Assembly: GCF_024231755.1 (NCBI RefSeq)
Contig: NZ_JAAEQH010000265.1
Span: 1-64,000, forward strand
Direction: 5' to 3'
Source: Neptuniibacter sp.
GTDB lineage: Bacteria; Pseudomonadota; Gammaproteobacteria; Pseudomonadales; Balneatricaceae
Length of the DNA stretch: 64,000 bases
Shown here: in pieces, positions 37,873-45,492 of the stretch
How the letters are laid out: each line of letters opens with the position of its first letter
Position numbering within the stretch: the first letter of the stretch is position 1
Position numbers and translations under genes: made by a program
The notes under the pieces: generated by a model
What the model saw: only the letters and a program-made list of their open reading frames with translations
Databases searched by the model: none
What the model was told of the DNA's origin: nothing

Positions 37873-38667
37873 ATGAGCAAACGATTACAAGGCAAAGTAG
37901 TTTTGATCACGGGTGCAGGCGGTGGCTTGGGGAGTGCCCAGGCTAAATTAATGGCGAAAGAAGGCGCCTCAGTCATGCTCACAAATTTACCCGAGGACCC
38001 AATTATTGCTCAGAGCCAACCAGCGACCGGGCTGTGGGATAATGCCAAGCAAACTGTCGAGTCAATTCGTTCTGAAGGCGGCCAAGCCGAACTTTGCGCT
38101 TTAGACGTCACCCAGGAAGAGCAGTGGATTCAGGCGGTAAAACACACCGAGCAAACTTTTGGTAAGTTAGATGTACTTGTGAATAACGCAGGTATCTATT
38201 ATCACGCCGGCTTGCTTGACCATACTATTGATAAATTCCAACAGATTGTGGGAGTCAATCAGCTCGGTTGTTTACTCGGTATGAAAGCAGTTGTGCCCTC
38301 CATGCGAAATAATGGCGGGGGCTCTATTATCAATTTTGCCTCTATCTACGGGATTTCTGGTGCAGGAACATCTACCGCTTATCAGAGCACTAAAGGGGCT
38401 GTACGTTTGATGACGCGTTCAGCTGCACTCGAGTTTGTTGCAGATAATATCCGCATAAACTCCATCTGCCCGGGTATGTTTGATACTAATTTGTTTGAAA
38501 GCTCTGTACCGAAAGAAGCTTGGGAGCCACTAATCGAAATGGTACCGATGAAACGCTTTGGTAAACCTGAAGAGATTGCATACGGAACCTTGTTTTTAGC
38601 TTCAGACGAATCCTCGTTTATGACGGGAACCGATCTGGTGATCGATGGCGGGTATACCTGCCCCTGA
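37873..38667 (+). CDS. SDR-family oxidoreductase
   Basis: A 264-residue classical short-chain dehydrogenase. The cofactor loop is TGAGGGLG, NNAG follows in VLVNNAGIYY, and the catalytic triad is Ser in IINFASIYG plus YQSTK. The ending MTGTDLVIDGGYTCP is characteristic. The C-terminus and PGMFDT stretch resemble glucose-dehydrogenase/3-alpha-hydroxysteroid type SDRs, but substrate cannot be named. A good AAAAGG ribosome site precedes the ATG. It opens a segment with repeats and low-synteny genes. Confidence 0.9.
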   Translation: MSKRLQGKVVLITGAGGGLGSAQAKLMAKEGASVMLTNLPEDPIIAQSQPATGLWDNAKQTVESIRSEGGQAELCALDVTQEEQWIQAVKHTEQTFGKLDVLVNNAGIYYHAGLLDHTIDKFQQIVGVNQLGCLLGMKAVVPSMRNNGGGSIINFASIYGISGAGTSTAYQSTKGAVRLMTRSAALEFVADNIRINSICPGMFDTNLFESSVPKEAWEPLIEMVPMKRFGKPEEIAYGTLFLASDESSFMTGTDLVIDGGYTCP

Positions 38668-38683
38668 GCAAAAGAGTCTAGTC

Positions 38684-38704
38684 TTCACTTCTTTTAGAAG
38701 TGAA
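38684..38704. other. Hairpin after the SDR gene
   Basis: A perfect eight-base-pair repeat TTCACTTC/GAAGTGAA (38684-38691 with 38697-38704) with a TTTTA loop, 17 bases past the SDR stop. No T tract follows on either strand. It may protect the transcript end. Confidence 0.4.
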
Positions 38705-38735
38705 CCAGAACAAAGGCTCCTACCAGATAATTTAA

Positions 38736-38755
38736 GCTGCGAGTAGCCAGGAAAA
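38736..38755 (-). repeat. Short dispersed repeat, copy A (inverted)
   Basis: On the minus strand this reads TTTTCCTGGCTACTCGCAGC. It matches 19 of 20 positions of the copy at 42718-42737 and is related to the one at 41968-41987. All three copies lie in the accessory segment between the SDR gene and pnp. Confidence 0.55.
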
Positions 38756-38785
38756 GCTATCCGCAGCTCTAATACTCTCAACACT

Positions 38786-38812
38786 CGTCATTCCAGCGAA
38801 GGTCGGAATCTA
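38786..38812. repeat. CATTCC-GGAAT type intergenic repeat
   Basis: The sequence CGTCATTCCAGCGAAGG continues to CGGAATCTA and forms an ATTCC/GGAAT hairpin (38790-38794 with 38805-38809). It is a degenerate version of the CGTCATTCCCGCGAAGGCGG repeat found between genes in many proteobacteria. Only one copy was noticed here. Confidence 0.45.
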
Positions 38813-38817
38813 TTATT

Positions 38818-38872
38818 TTCGCCTCTGCGAGTAAAGAGCTTTGGTGGTAAAACGCCCCTCTCTACCCCTGTT
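38818..38872 (+). repeat. Dispersed repeat TTTTCGCCT-TTTGGTGG, copy 1
   Basis: The block TTTTCGCCT, GCGAGT, CTTTGGTGG, AAA and CTCTCTACC recurs in the same order at 40495-40560. The shared sub-blocks are separated by small insertions. It lies just before the convergent end of the kinase-like gene. Confidence 0.45.
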
Positions 38873-38884
38873 ATTATCGATAAA

Positions 38885-40300
38885 TTAAGGCTTTAACTGC
38901 AATTCGATATGGAAGGTCGTGCCTACGTTCACATCCGATGTTACAGCCATATGCCCCTGATGATGTTCGGTAATAATAAAGTAGGGGAAAGACAAACGTT
39001 TACTCGCATCAAAGTCACTACTACTCAGAGAATCGTGACTAAAATACGGTTCAAAGATAATTTGCTGTTCGTCGAGATCGATACCAACACCGTTATGTTG
39101 AATCTTCACCCACAAGGAATCGTAACAAGTTAATACTTGGATAGTGATTTTAGCTTGGTGTTCAGGCCTTTCCACATTGCTTAACGCATAGAGACTGTGA
39201 CGGATTAAGCTTAAAAACACCTGCTGTAATTCAGAAGCCAAACATGGAATTAAAGGCAGATCCGCTTCATACTTGCGCTCCACTTCTACATCGCTAAGTT
39301 TTAAGCCATCAGTAAATGAGTAAATCTCTTCAGCCAGCTCCAGCGTGTGATCCATAATTTCGGGGATTAAATGTGGCGTAAGGTCATCCTGACTACTGGC
39401 AGAAAACTCCATCAGGTTTTTGGTAATAGCCAAAGCCCGGCGACTTTGATCCCCTACTTCGGTTAATAACGATGTCAATTGATCATCGCTTTTGCTTTCG
39501 ACCTGCAGCAATTGCATCGCCTGAAAGATTTCTTCATTAATCACATGCAGTGGAGCGCTCAGATCATGAGCCATAACCGACGACAACTCACCCATGGCAG
39601 ATAGCTTATCTTTTTCGATGAGTTGATTTTCAGACTGCACTTGCTGAGTCACATCGTCAATTAGAATAACCACACCACCATTTACCTGATCCCCCAAAGG
39701 ATACACCGTAATTTCGAAATGCAGCTGACCACGATAAGTACGTCTCAAATGCAGTACCTCTTGCTCGCTCACTGCCTTTTCAACCTGCTCCTTGGAAACC
39801 GGTATCATTGGATAGACTTTCCACAACGCTTGATCTAGTGCATCTTCTGCTTTCAACCCGGTTATACGTTCAGCCGCATTGTTCCAGTGCGTAACCACGC
39901 CATTCTGATCAAGACCAGCCAACATTACAGGCATGGATTTCAGGATACTCTTAATATAAGCCTCAGAGCTATGCAGTCTCTGGTTGCTCTCTTGCAGTTT
40001 CTGGTTGGATTCATCGAGCGTAGCCGTACGCTCCTGAACTCGTAGTTCCAGTTCGTCATTCATTACTGTTAAGGCACGGTTGCTGCGGTTCAATGCACGT
40101 CGGCTAACAAAGAGGAAAATGGCGGTGGTTGATAAGAGAATAATGAGAATGCCGCTGGACCAGTTGGCAACGTACTGCCAATTAGTACTGCCATCATCTT
40201 CTTTAAAATATTCACGTAGACCGGCATTGGCCCATTGGCTGTAGGCAAGGCAATACCATGTAATAAGTGCAGGAGTAAAAAGGGATAGCAGTTTTCTCAT
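38885..40300 (-). CDS. PAS-domain histidine-kinase-like protein with degenerate ATPase
   Basis: A 471-residue membrane protein: signal-like helix (5-27), a periplasmic stretch, a second helix (about 47-66), then a coiled coil to about 115. A PAS domain with its N-cap at about 115-225 and a HisKA domain with phospho-acceptor His245 in VMAHDLSAPL follow. The HATPase-like region is degraded. The N box reads LSLIRHSLYAL, with the key Asn replaced. G1 reads HNGVGI instead of DNGVGI. The G2 position reads KRLSFPYF without GLGL. Autophosphorylation is therefore doubtful. It may be a pseudo-kinase or a receiver of phosphate. No response regulator is adjacent. Confidence 0.82.
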   Translation of the reverse strand: MRKLLSLFTPALITWYCLAYSQWANAGLREYFKEDDGSTNWQYVANWSSGILIILLSTTAIFLFVSRRALNRSNRALTVMNDELELRVQERTATLDESNQKLQESNQRLHSSEAYIKSILKSMPVMLAGLDQNGVVTHWNNAAERITGLKAEDALDQALWKVYPMIPVSKEQVEKAVSEQEVLHLRRTYRGQLHFEITVYPLGDQVNGGVVILIDDVTQQVQSENQLIEKDKLSAMGELSSVMAHDLSAPLHVINEEIFQAMQLLQVESKSDDQLTSLLTEVGDQSRRALAITKNLMEFSASSQDDLTPHLIPEIMDHTLELAEEIYSFTDGLKLSDVEVERKYEADLPLIPCLASELQQVFLSLIRHSLYALSNVERPEHQAKITIQVLTCYDSLWVKIQHNGVGIDLDEQQIIFEPYFSHDSLSSSDFDASKRLSFPYFIITEHHQGHMAVTSDVNVGTTFHIELQLKP

Positions 40301-40494
40301 TTAAAATTTACTTTCAAGCTGGTAATTGTGGTGGGCACTGTTGACCTTATCAAACAGGCACCTGAAGTATAATGTTTTTACGGAGAGAATAGGTGAATTT
40401 AGCTGAACGCTTACTTCACTGCTATTAAATTGATAGTTGTCAGATACCGTTGAGGGATTCATTTCAGTGAGGATTGGGATCTATCCTTTTTCTT

Positions 40495-40560
40495 TTTCGC
40501 CTTATGGCGAGTTAAGGCCTTTGGTGGCAAAGGCCTTAACAATCCACTCTCTACCTCAAA
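40495..40560 (+). repeat. Dispersed repeat TTTTCGCCT-TTTGGTGG, copy 2, with hairpin
   Basis: Shares TTTTCGCCT, GCGAGT, CTTTGGTGG, AAA and CTCTCTACC with 38818-38872. This copy contains the perfect stem GTTAAGGCCTTT/AAAGGCCTTAAC (40511-40522 with 40529-40540) around GGTGGC. The stem in copy 1 is partly lost. Confidence 0.5.
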
Positions 40561-40797
40561 GGAAGCACCCCTACTGTTTGGTTGGCTCCGCCAACTCCCC
40601 TGCGCGTTTCAGGTTTAGTCGGGGCTCCAGAACTCGGTCACTACATGACCTCAAACAGGCTTCGCCCTTTTTCGATTAAACCTTCCAATGCTCCGCTGCA
40701 CAGAAGGGGAATTAAATCCGTGCCTATCCCCCCCTAGATCTGCTTAGCAGTTAGTTAAATTAATATTTTTCACACAATTACAACCAACATGAAATAG

Positions 40798-40820
40798 ATT
40801 AACCTTGTTAACGAGTTAAT
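40798..40820. promoter_or_regulatory. Candidate operator of the toxin-antitoxin operon
   Basis: ATTAAC (40798-40803) and GTTAAT (40815-40820) form an inverted repeat around a central GTTAAC, 45 bases before the antitoxin ATG in A/T-rich DNA. Antitoxins commonly repress their own promoter through such a site. This is inferred from symmetry and place only. Confidence 0.3.
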
Positions 40821-40864
40821 TAGTATAGAATTCATCTGTAGGTTCAAGTATTTGAGATTGTTAA

Positions 40865-41548
40865 ATGAATAGCTTATTAGGCGTTGGAATTTATAGCGTG
40901 CAGGAAGCCGCTGCCATCACCGGAATCGAAGCAAGGAAGATTCGTAGGTGGTTATTCCAATATAGAAACAATGAGTTCAATGGTCTGTGGAAAACAGAAC
41001 TATCAGGCTTAGATATGTCTGATAACTTAAGTTTTCATGACCTCTTAGAACTAAGATTTGTAAACGCTTTTAGAAATCATGGTGTGAGCTTTCAAGCTAT
41101 TAGAGTAGCAGCACTGCATGCCCAAGAGCTTATTGGTTCAAAGTATCCCTTCACCTGTAAAAAATTTCTTACTGATGGCCAGTCCATTTTTGCTCAAACT
41201 CTTGAGGAAACCGGCGATGAATGCCTGATGGATTTGGTAAAAAAACAGTATGTATTTAAGCAAGTTATATCTGATTCGCTCTATGCAGGCATAGAATACA
41301 ACGACAATAATCTAGCTTCTCGTTGGTACCCTACTAGATCTCGAAAAATCGTCTTAGACCCTACTAGGTCTTTCGGGAAACCGATTCTCACTGATTTTGG
41401 TATTACTACCGAAACTTTATTCGCTGCATGGAAAGCAGAAGATAAAAACTATCGCATTGTTGCTGATACTTATGAGATCCCCTTAGATCAAGTAAAAGCA
41501 GCTATTGGTTTTGAGCAACGGATTGCTTCTAATGAAGTTCTTCATTGA
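40865..41548 (+). CDS. DUF433 antitoxin with N-terminal helix-turn-helix (VapB45-like)
   Basis: A 227-residue protein. The N-terminus (YSVQEAAAITGIEARKIRRWL) is a MerR-like winged helix. The middle contains the phrase SFHDLLELRFVNAFRNHGVSF typical of such antitoxins. The C-terminus is a DUF433 domain (GKPILTDFGITTETLFAAWK to DQVKAAIGFEQ). It overlaps the downstream PIN-like gene by 17 bases. The domain set and sizes resemble Mycobacterium tuberculosis VapB45/VapC45. Base composition is lower in GC than the neighbours, which suggests horizontal gain. The partner and DNA-binding role are inferred. Confidence 0.8.
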   Translation: MNSLLGVGIYSVQEAAAITGIEARKIRRWLFQYRNNEFNGLWKTELSGLDMSDNLSFHDLLELRFVNAFRNHGVSFQAIRVAALHAQELIGSKYPFTCKKFLTDGQSIFAQTLEETGDECLMDLVKKQYVFKQVISDSLYAGIEYNDNNLASRWYPTRSRKIVLDPTRSFGKPILTDFGITTETLFAAWKAEDKNYRIVADTYEIPLDQVKAAIGFEQRIASNEVLH

Positions 41549-41939
41549 TAACAACCTCTCTCCCCATCTTGCCCGCGCCCTTAATGAGCTATGCGCAGGG
41601 CAGCATAGCGTGACCCACCTTAGAGAAAAGTTCGATCATTCCACAGATGACGTTACTTGGATTAATACACTAGCTAAGGAAGGAAATTGGGTAATAGTGA
41701 CCCAAGATAGATTAAGCAAGGGAGATATGGAAAAAGAAGCTATACGCCGCAGCGGCTTAACTGTTTTCATACTTGCAAAACAATGGACGCAAATTAAGTC
41801 ATGGGAAAAGGCTCAGAAGTTAGTTCATTGGTGGCCGAAGATTATTGAACAGTCTGAAATGGTAGAAGCAGGGGCTGCGTTTGAAATTCCTTGTAAACCA
41901 GCCACTCATAAAGCACGCTTTAAAACTCGGAAGTTATAA
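41532..41939 (+). CDS. PIN-like toxin, DUF5615 type (VapC45-like)
   Basis: A 135-residue predicted ribonuclease toxin. The N-terminus MKFFIDNNLSPHLARAL carries the first acidic residue. A DDVTWINTLAKEG segment and the second conserved VIVTQDRLSKG follow, as in DUF5615/PIN-like proteins. I chose ATG 41532, inside the antitoxin end; the further upstream TTG at 41505 would only lengthen the overlap. Genes in this order with a 17-base overlap suggest translational coupling. RNA target is unknown. Confidence 0.8.
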   Translation: MKFFIDNNLSPHLARALNELCAGQHSVTHLREKFDHSTDDVTWINTLAKEGNWVIVTQDRLSKGDMEKEAIRRSGLTVFILAKQWTQIKSWEKAQKLVHWWPKIIEQSEMVEAGAAFEIPCKPATHKARFKTRKL

Positions 41940-41970
41940 AAATCGCCAATGAATCAGCGGTTTCTTTTTT
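41940..41970 (+). terminator. Toxin-antitoxin operon terminator
   Basis: A seven-base-pair stem AAATCGC/GCGGTTT (41940-41946 with 41957-41963, one T-G wobble) with a ten-base loop is followed by C and six T. It begins at the toxin stop. Confidence 0.6.
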
Positions 41971-41998
41971 CCTAGCCCCTAGCAGCCGAAGGCGTTCT
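41968..41998 (+). repeat. Short dispersed repeat, copy B
   Basis: Positions 41971-41998 match 24 of 28 bases of copy C (42723-42750), including GCAGCCG and AGGCGTTCT. Copies B and C are direct repeats flanking msrA, 752 bases apart. Confidence 0.6.
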
Positions 41999-42039
41999 AG
42001 TAGGCGTAGTCGTCCTCGCCATTGAGCTAAGCCATCGAC

Positions 42040-42537
42040 TTAGCGTTTCGGCAAAACCCAGTTAGGCCGTGGAAAATGACATGTATACCCACCAGGAAAA
42101 TGTTCAAGATAATCCTGATGTTCTGCCTCTGCCACCCAAAACTCCCCAGCAGCTTCAACCTCAGTAACCACCTTACCCGGCCACAAGCCACTGGCATCAA
42201 CATCCGCAATCGTATCGAGTGCGGTTTGTTTCTGAGTTTCATCAACAAAGTAGATCGCTGAGCGATAGGCCGTACCCAGATCATTGCCCTGCCTGTTGGG
42301 CGTGGTGGGATCATGTATCTGGAAGAAAAACTCTAATAAGGTTCGGTACGATATCTGGCTTGGATCAAACAGGATTTCGATACCCTCAGCATGAGTACCA
42401 TGATTCCGGTAAGTAGCATTCTGAACGTAGCCCCCGGTATAACCCACACGTGTTGCAAGTACGCCCGGCAGTTTCCGAATCAGATCTTGCATACCCCAGA
42501 AGCATCCACCAGCAAGTACAGCTCTTTCTTCGGACAT
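42040..42537 (-). CDS. msrA: Peptide-methionine (S)-S-oxide reductase
   Basis: Repairs methionine-S-sulfoxide in proteins using thioredoxin. The catalytic cysteine is in [12 protein letters not shown] near the N-terminus. The family stretches [12 protein letters not shown] and [24 protein letters not shown] are present, and a resolving cysteine lies in GGYTCHF near the C-terminus. At 165 residues it is the short MsrA form without MsrB fusion. It is flanked by direct copies of a 28-base repeat, which may mark it as a mobile or inserted segment. Confidence 0.93.
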   Translation of the reverse strand: MSEERAVLAGGCFWGMQDLIRKLPGVLATRVGYTGGYVQNATYRNHGTHAEGIEILFDPSQISYRTLLEFFFQIHDPTTPNRQGNDLGTAYRSAIYFVDETQKQTALDTIADVDASGLWPGKVVTEVEAAGEFWVAEAEHQDYLEHFPGGYTCHFPRPNWVLPKR

Positions 42538-42684
42538 TCAGATACCCTCCACCTTTATAAAAAATTTGTACGGTAAATATTTGTTACTCAATTACTAAGA
42601 AAGTTCCCATAGACATTGAGCCTTCATCAACTCAGAACTGATAACTAGTACGGCGGTTATACAATTTAAGATTTATATCATGCA

Positions 42685-42713
42685 TAAAAAAACCGCCGAT
42701 AAAATCGACGGTT
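42685..42713 (-). terminator. pnp intrinsic terminator
   Basis: A ten-base-pair stem (42691-42700 with 42704-42713, one wobble) with an AAA/TTT loop; on the minus strand it is followed by eight T. It sits 67 bases past the pnp stop and ends the leftward supercluster. Confidence 0.85.
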
Positions 42714-42717
42714 TTCG

Positions 42718-42750
42718 TTTTTCCTAGCTACTCGCAGCCGGAGGCGTTCT
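42718..42750 (+). repeat. Short dispersed repeat, copy C
   Basis: Contains TTTTCCTAGCTACTCGCAGC followed by the CGGAGGCGTTCT block. It matches copy B (41971-41998) at 24 of 28 bases and, inverted, copy A (38736-38755) at 19 of 20. It lies between the pnp terminator and the pnp stop. Confidence 0.6.
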
Positions 42751-42779
42751 CGCCACTCGCCGCAGAGCGAAGCTCTGGC

Positions 42780-44885
42780 TTAGCTAACCGCGTCATCCGC
42801 TTCCAGATCTTTCATAGACAGTTTGATACGGCCGCGCTGGTCTACGTCCAGAACTTTAACCTTAACCATCTGATCCATCTGGATGTAGTCAGTTACTTTC
42901 TCAACACGCTTGTTGTCGATTTGAGAGATGTGAACCAGACCATCTTTACCTGGCAGGATGTTTACGAATGCACCGAAGTCTTCGATACGAACAACCTTAC
43001 CTTCGTAGATCTGGCCGATTTCTGCTTCTGCAGTGATCTCGATGATCTTGTCAGTAGCTGCTTTAGCTGCTGCTTTGTCTTCAGCATATACGCGAACTGT
43101 ACCGTCGTCTTCGATATCGATAGACGCGCCAGTTTCTTCAGTCAGTGCACGGATAGTTGCACCACCTTTACCGATAACGTCACGGATCTTCTCAGGGTTG
43201 ATCTTCAGCTGAGTCAGAGCAGGAGCGTTGTCTGGCAGTTCTGGACGAGCATAACCGATAACCTGTGCCATCTCTTTAAGGATGTGTACACGTGCTTCGT
43301 ATGCCTGCTCCAGAGCGATGTCCATGATCTCTTCAGTGATACCAGTAATTTTGATATCCATCTGCAGAGCAGTTACACCACGCTCAGTACCCGCTACTTT
43401 AAAGTCCATGTCGCCCAGGTGATCTTCGTCACCCAGGATGTCAGTCAGGACAGCGAACTTGTCGCCTTCTTTAACCAGACCCATTGCGATACCCGCAACT
43501 GGTGCTTTCAGAGGTACTCCTGCGTCCATCATGGACAGAGACGCACCACATACAGAAGCCATGGAGCTGGAACCGTTAGATTCAGTGATCTCAGATACGA
43601 TACGGATTGTGTATGGGAACTCTTCCTGTGTTGGCAGAACTGCTGCAACACCACGACGAGCCAGACGACCGTGACCGATCTCACGACGACCAGCACCCAT
43701 CATACGACCACATTCACCTACAGAGTATGGAGGGAAGTTGTAGTGCAGCATAAATGGATCTTTACGCTCGCCTTCGATTGCATCGATGATCTGCTGATCA
43801 CGTGCAGTACCCAGCGTACAAGTTGCGATAGCCTGTGTTTCACCACGTGTGAACAAAGCAGAACCGTGAGTGCCCTGTAGTACGTCGATCTGTACGTCGA
43901 TACCACGAACAGTCTTAGTATCACGACCGTCGATACGTGGTTCACCGTTTACGATACGGCCACGAACAATCTCTTTTTCCAGAGAGCTAACGATACCGGA
44001 CACATCACCTGCAGAAGGCTGACCTTCTTCGTCGCCCGCCAGTGCTTCAACTGCTTTAGTACGCAGTTCAGCCAGCGCATTCTGACGCTGCATTTTGTCA
44101 GCAACCTGGTAAGCAGCAGTGATGCCTTCGCCTACTTCAGCGCGTACTTTCGCGATCAGATCTTCATCTTTCGCTGGCGCTTCCCAAACCCATGCTTCTT
44201 TACCAGCTTCTGCAGCCAGTTCATTAACAGCATTGATTACAGTCTGCATCTCCTGGTGTGCGAAAAGAACCGCACCCAGCATTTCATCTTCAGACAGTTC
44301 CTGAGCTTCAGACTCAACCATCAGAACCGCTTCAGAAGTACCCGCTACCACCATGTCCAGCTCAGAAGTCTGCAGCTGTTCAAAAGATGGGTTCAGCAGG
44401 TAGCCCGCTTCTTCAGTGAAGCCAACACGTGCTGCACCGATTGGACCCTGGAATGGGATACCAGAGATAGCCAGTGCTGCAGAAGTACCGATCATTGCAG
44501 CGATATCTGGATCATTTTTCTTATCAGCAGAAACTACAGTACAAACAACCTGTACTTCGTTCATGTAACCTTTCGGGAACAGTGGACGAATTGGACGGTC
44601 GATCAGACGGGAAGTCAGCGTTTCTTTTTCAGAAGGACGCGCTTCACGTTTGAAGAAACCACCAGGGATACGGCCTACTGCATAGTATTTTTCCTGGTAG
44701 TGAACGGACAGTGGGAAGAAGCCCTGTCCTTCTTTTGCTTCTTTAGCGCCAACAACCGTACACAGTACTTCGTTGCCACCCATTTTAACCAGAACAGCAC
44801 CAGTCGCCTGACGCGCAACGCGGCCAGTTTCGATTGTTACTTCCTGACCACCAAACTGAAATGTTTTAGTAGCTATTTGGAACAC
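42780..44885 (-). CDS. pnp: Polyribonucleotide nucleotidyltransferase (PNPase)
   Basis: Phosphorolytic 3-prime exoribonuclease of the degradosome. Two RNase PH-like domains come first, the second with [14 protein letters not shown] and [14 protein letters not shown]. An all-alpha linker lies between them. Near the C-terminus a KH domain ([20 protein letters not shown]) and an S1 domain ([20 protein letters not shown]) bind RNA. The 701-residue length is standard, and catalytic acidic residues around [14 protein letters not shown] are present. The leader contains a long hairpin (44947-45013) suited to RNase III autoregulation. rpsO lies upstream. Confidence 0.97.
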   Translation of the reverse strand: MFQIATKTFQFGGQEVTIETGRVARQATGAVLVKMGGNEVLCTVVGAKEAKEGQGFFPLSVHYQEKYYAVGRIPGGFFKREARPSEKETLTSRLIDRPIRPLFPKGYMNEVQVVCTVVSADKKNDPDIAAMIGTSAALAISGIPFQGPIGAARVGFTEEAGYLLNPSFEQLQTSELDMVVAGTSEAVLMVESEAQELSEDEMLGAVLFAHQEMQTVINAVNELAAEAGKEAWVWEAPAKDEDLIAKVRAEVGEGITAAYQVADKMQRQNALAELRTKAVEALAGDEEGQPSAGDVSGIVSSLEKEIVRGRIVNGEPRIDGRDTKTVRGIDVQIDVLQGTHGSALFTRGETQAIATCTLGTARDQQIIDAIEGERKDPFMLHYNFPPYSVGECGRMMGAGRREIGHGRLARRGVAAVLPTQEEFPYTIRIVSEITESNGSSSMASVCGASLSMMDAGVPLKAPVAGIAMGLVKEGDKFAVLTDILGDEDHLGDMDFKVAGTERGVTALQMDIKITGITEEIMDIALEQAYEARVHILKEMAQVIGYARPELPDNAPALTQLKINPEKIRDVIGKGGATIRALTEETGASIDIEDDGTVRVYAEDKAAAKAATDKIIEITAEAEIGQIYEGKVVRIEDFGAFVNILPGKDGLVHISQIDNKRVEKVTDYIQMDQMVKVKVLDVDQRGRIKLSMKDLEADDAVS

Positions 44886-44946
44886 AATAATTTCCTTTAT
44901 TTGTTTGGTAGGGCAGTGCTTGTTAACGGTTCAAACCTAAAGTCTT

Positions 44947-45013
44947 GCCAGTACTCCAATGGATTCTCAGTAACGCCTTTTTTATTCAGGCTAAAACACA
45001 TTGGAGTACAGGC
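44947..45013 (-). promoter_or_regulatory. Long hairpin in the pnp leader, likely RNase III site
   Basis: GTACTCCAATG (44951-44961) pairs perfectly with CATTGGAGTAC (44999-45009). After one A-A mismatch it extends by three more pairs (44947-44949 with 45011-45013), with a smaller GCCT/AGGC hairpin inside. In E. coli a double-stranded pnp leader is cut by RNase III and then by PNPase to control its own level. The position, between rpsO and pnp, fits that arrangement. Confidence 0.65.
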
Positions 45014-45047
45014 GGGATGAAAGCGTTAACGTTTTTCTACCCCAGAT

Positions 45048-45076
45048 AAAACCGGGGCCATACATTGTATGGCCCC
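45048..45076 (-). terminator. rpsO terminator
   Basis: A ten-base-pair stem GGGGCCATAC/GTATGGCCCC (45054-45063 with 45067-45076) with a three-base loop. On the minus strand it is followed by GG and four T. It corresponds to the partial terminator between rpsO and pnp in E. coli. Confidence 0.75.
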
Positions 45077-45095
45077 AGAAAACTTACACTAACTA

Positions 45096-45365
45096 TTAGC
45101 GACGCAGACCCAGACGCTTGATCAGGTCAAGGTAACGATCAGCATCTTTACCTTTCAGGTAGTCCAGCAGCTTACGACGCTGGTTTACCATGCGGATCAG
45201 ACCACGACGAGAGTGGTGGTCGTGCTTGTTTGCTTTAAAGTGAGACTGCAGACCTTCGATGTTAGCAGACAGCAGAGCTACCTGAACTTCTGGGGAACCA
45301 GTATCGCCTTCAGCACGTGCGAAATCTGCAACGATTGCCGCTTTTTTCTCAGCAGTTAATGCCAT
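45096..45365 (-). CDS. rpsO: 30S ribosomal protein S15
   Basis: An 89-residue primary 16S-binding protein. [17 protein letters not shown] opens it, followed by [29 protein letters not shown] and LLDYLKGKD, all canonical. I use ATG 45365; a further in-frame start at 45395 adds ten residues absent from the family. Between truB and pnp, as in E. coli. Confidence 0.97.
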   Translation of the reverse strand: MALTAEKKAAIVADFARAEGDTGSPEVQVALLSANIEGLQSHFKANKHDHHSRRGLIRMVNQRRKLLDYLKGKDADRYLDLIKRLGLRR

Positions 45366-45492
45366 TTTCATATCTCCTAGAAAACATGCACACAACTCTA
45401 TGAGTTGCCGGATTTAGAAAGAAACGATGTACCGAGCATGTTTTCAGTACAACGCCACATTATTGAACCTCTGTTGAGATCCAAAAAATTCT

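Larger units (their letters stand above)
40301..40864. other. Repeat-bearing intergenic region upstream of the toxin-antitoxin pair
   Basis: No protein gene is supported; an 80-codon frame (40437-40679) runs through repeat DNA and has no ribosome site. The region holds a second copy of the TTTTCGCCT-TTTGGTGG repeat, a perfect 12-base-pair hairpin at 40511-40540, and a GC-richer block to about 40690 that reads like a genome-wide repeat. From about 40740 the sequence becomes A/T rich and should contain the toxin-antitoxin promoter. Confidence 0.5.

Noticed and set aside
40511-40540. Perfect palindrome as an integron attC site
   Set aside because: The core consensus does not fit, there is no integrase, and the element recurs as part of a dispersed repeat.
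40437-40679. 80-codon frame upstream of the toxin-antitoxin pair
   Set aside because: No ribosome site, and it runs across a hairpin and repeat blocks shared with 38818-38872.
42921-45020. Long open frames (319 and 254 codons) antisense to pnp
   Set aside because: Unnatural Cys/Phe/Thr-rich composition caused by pnp codon bias; no ribosome sites; pnp itself is certain.
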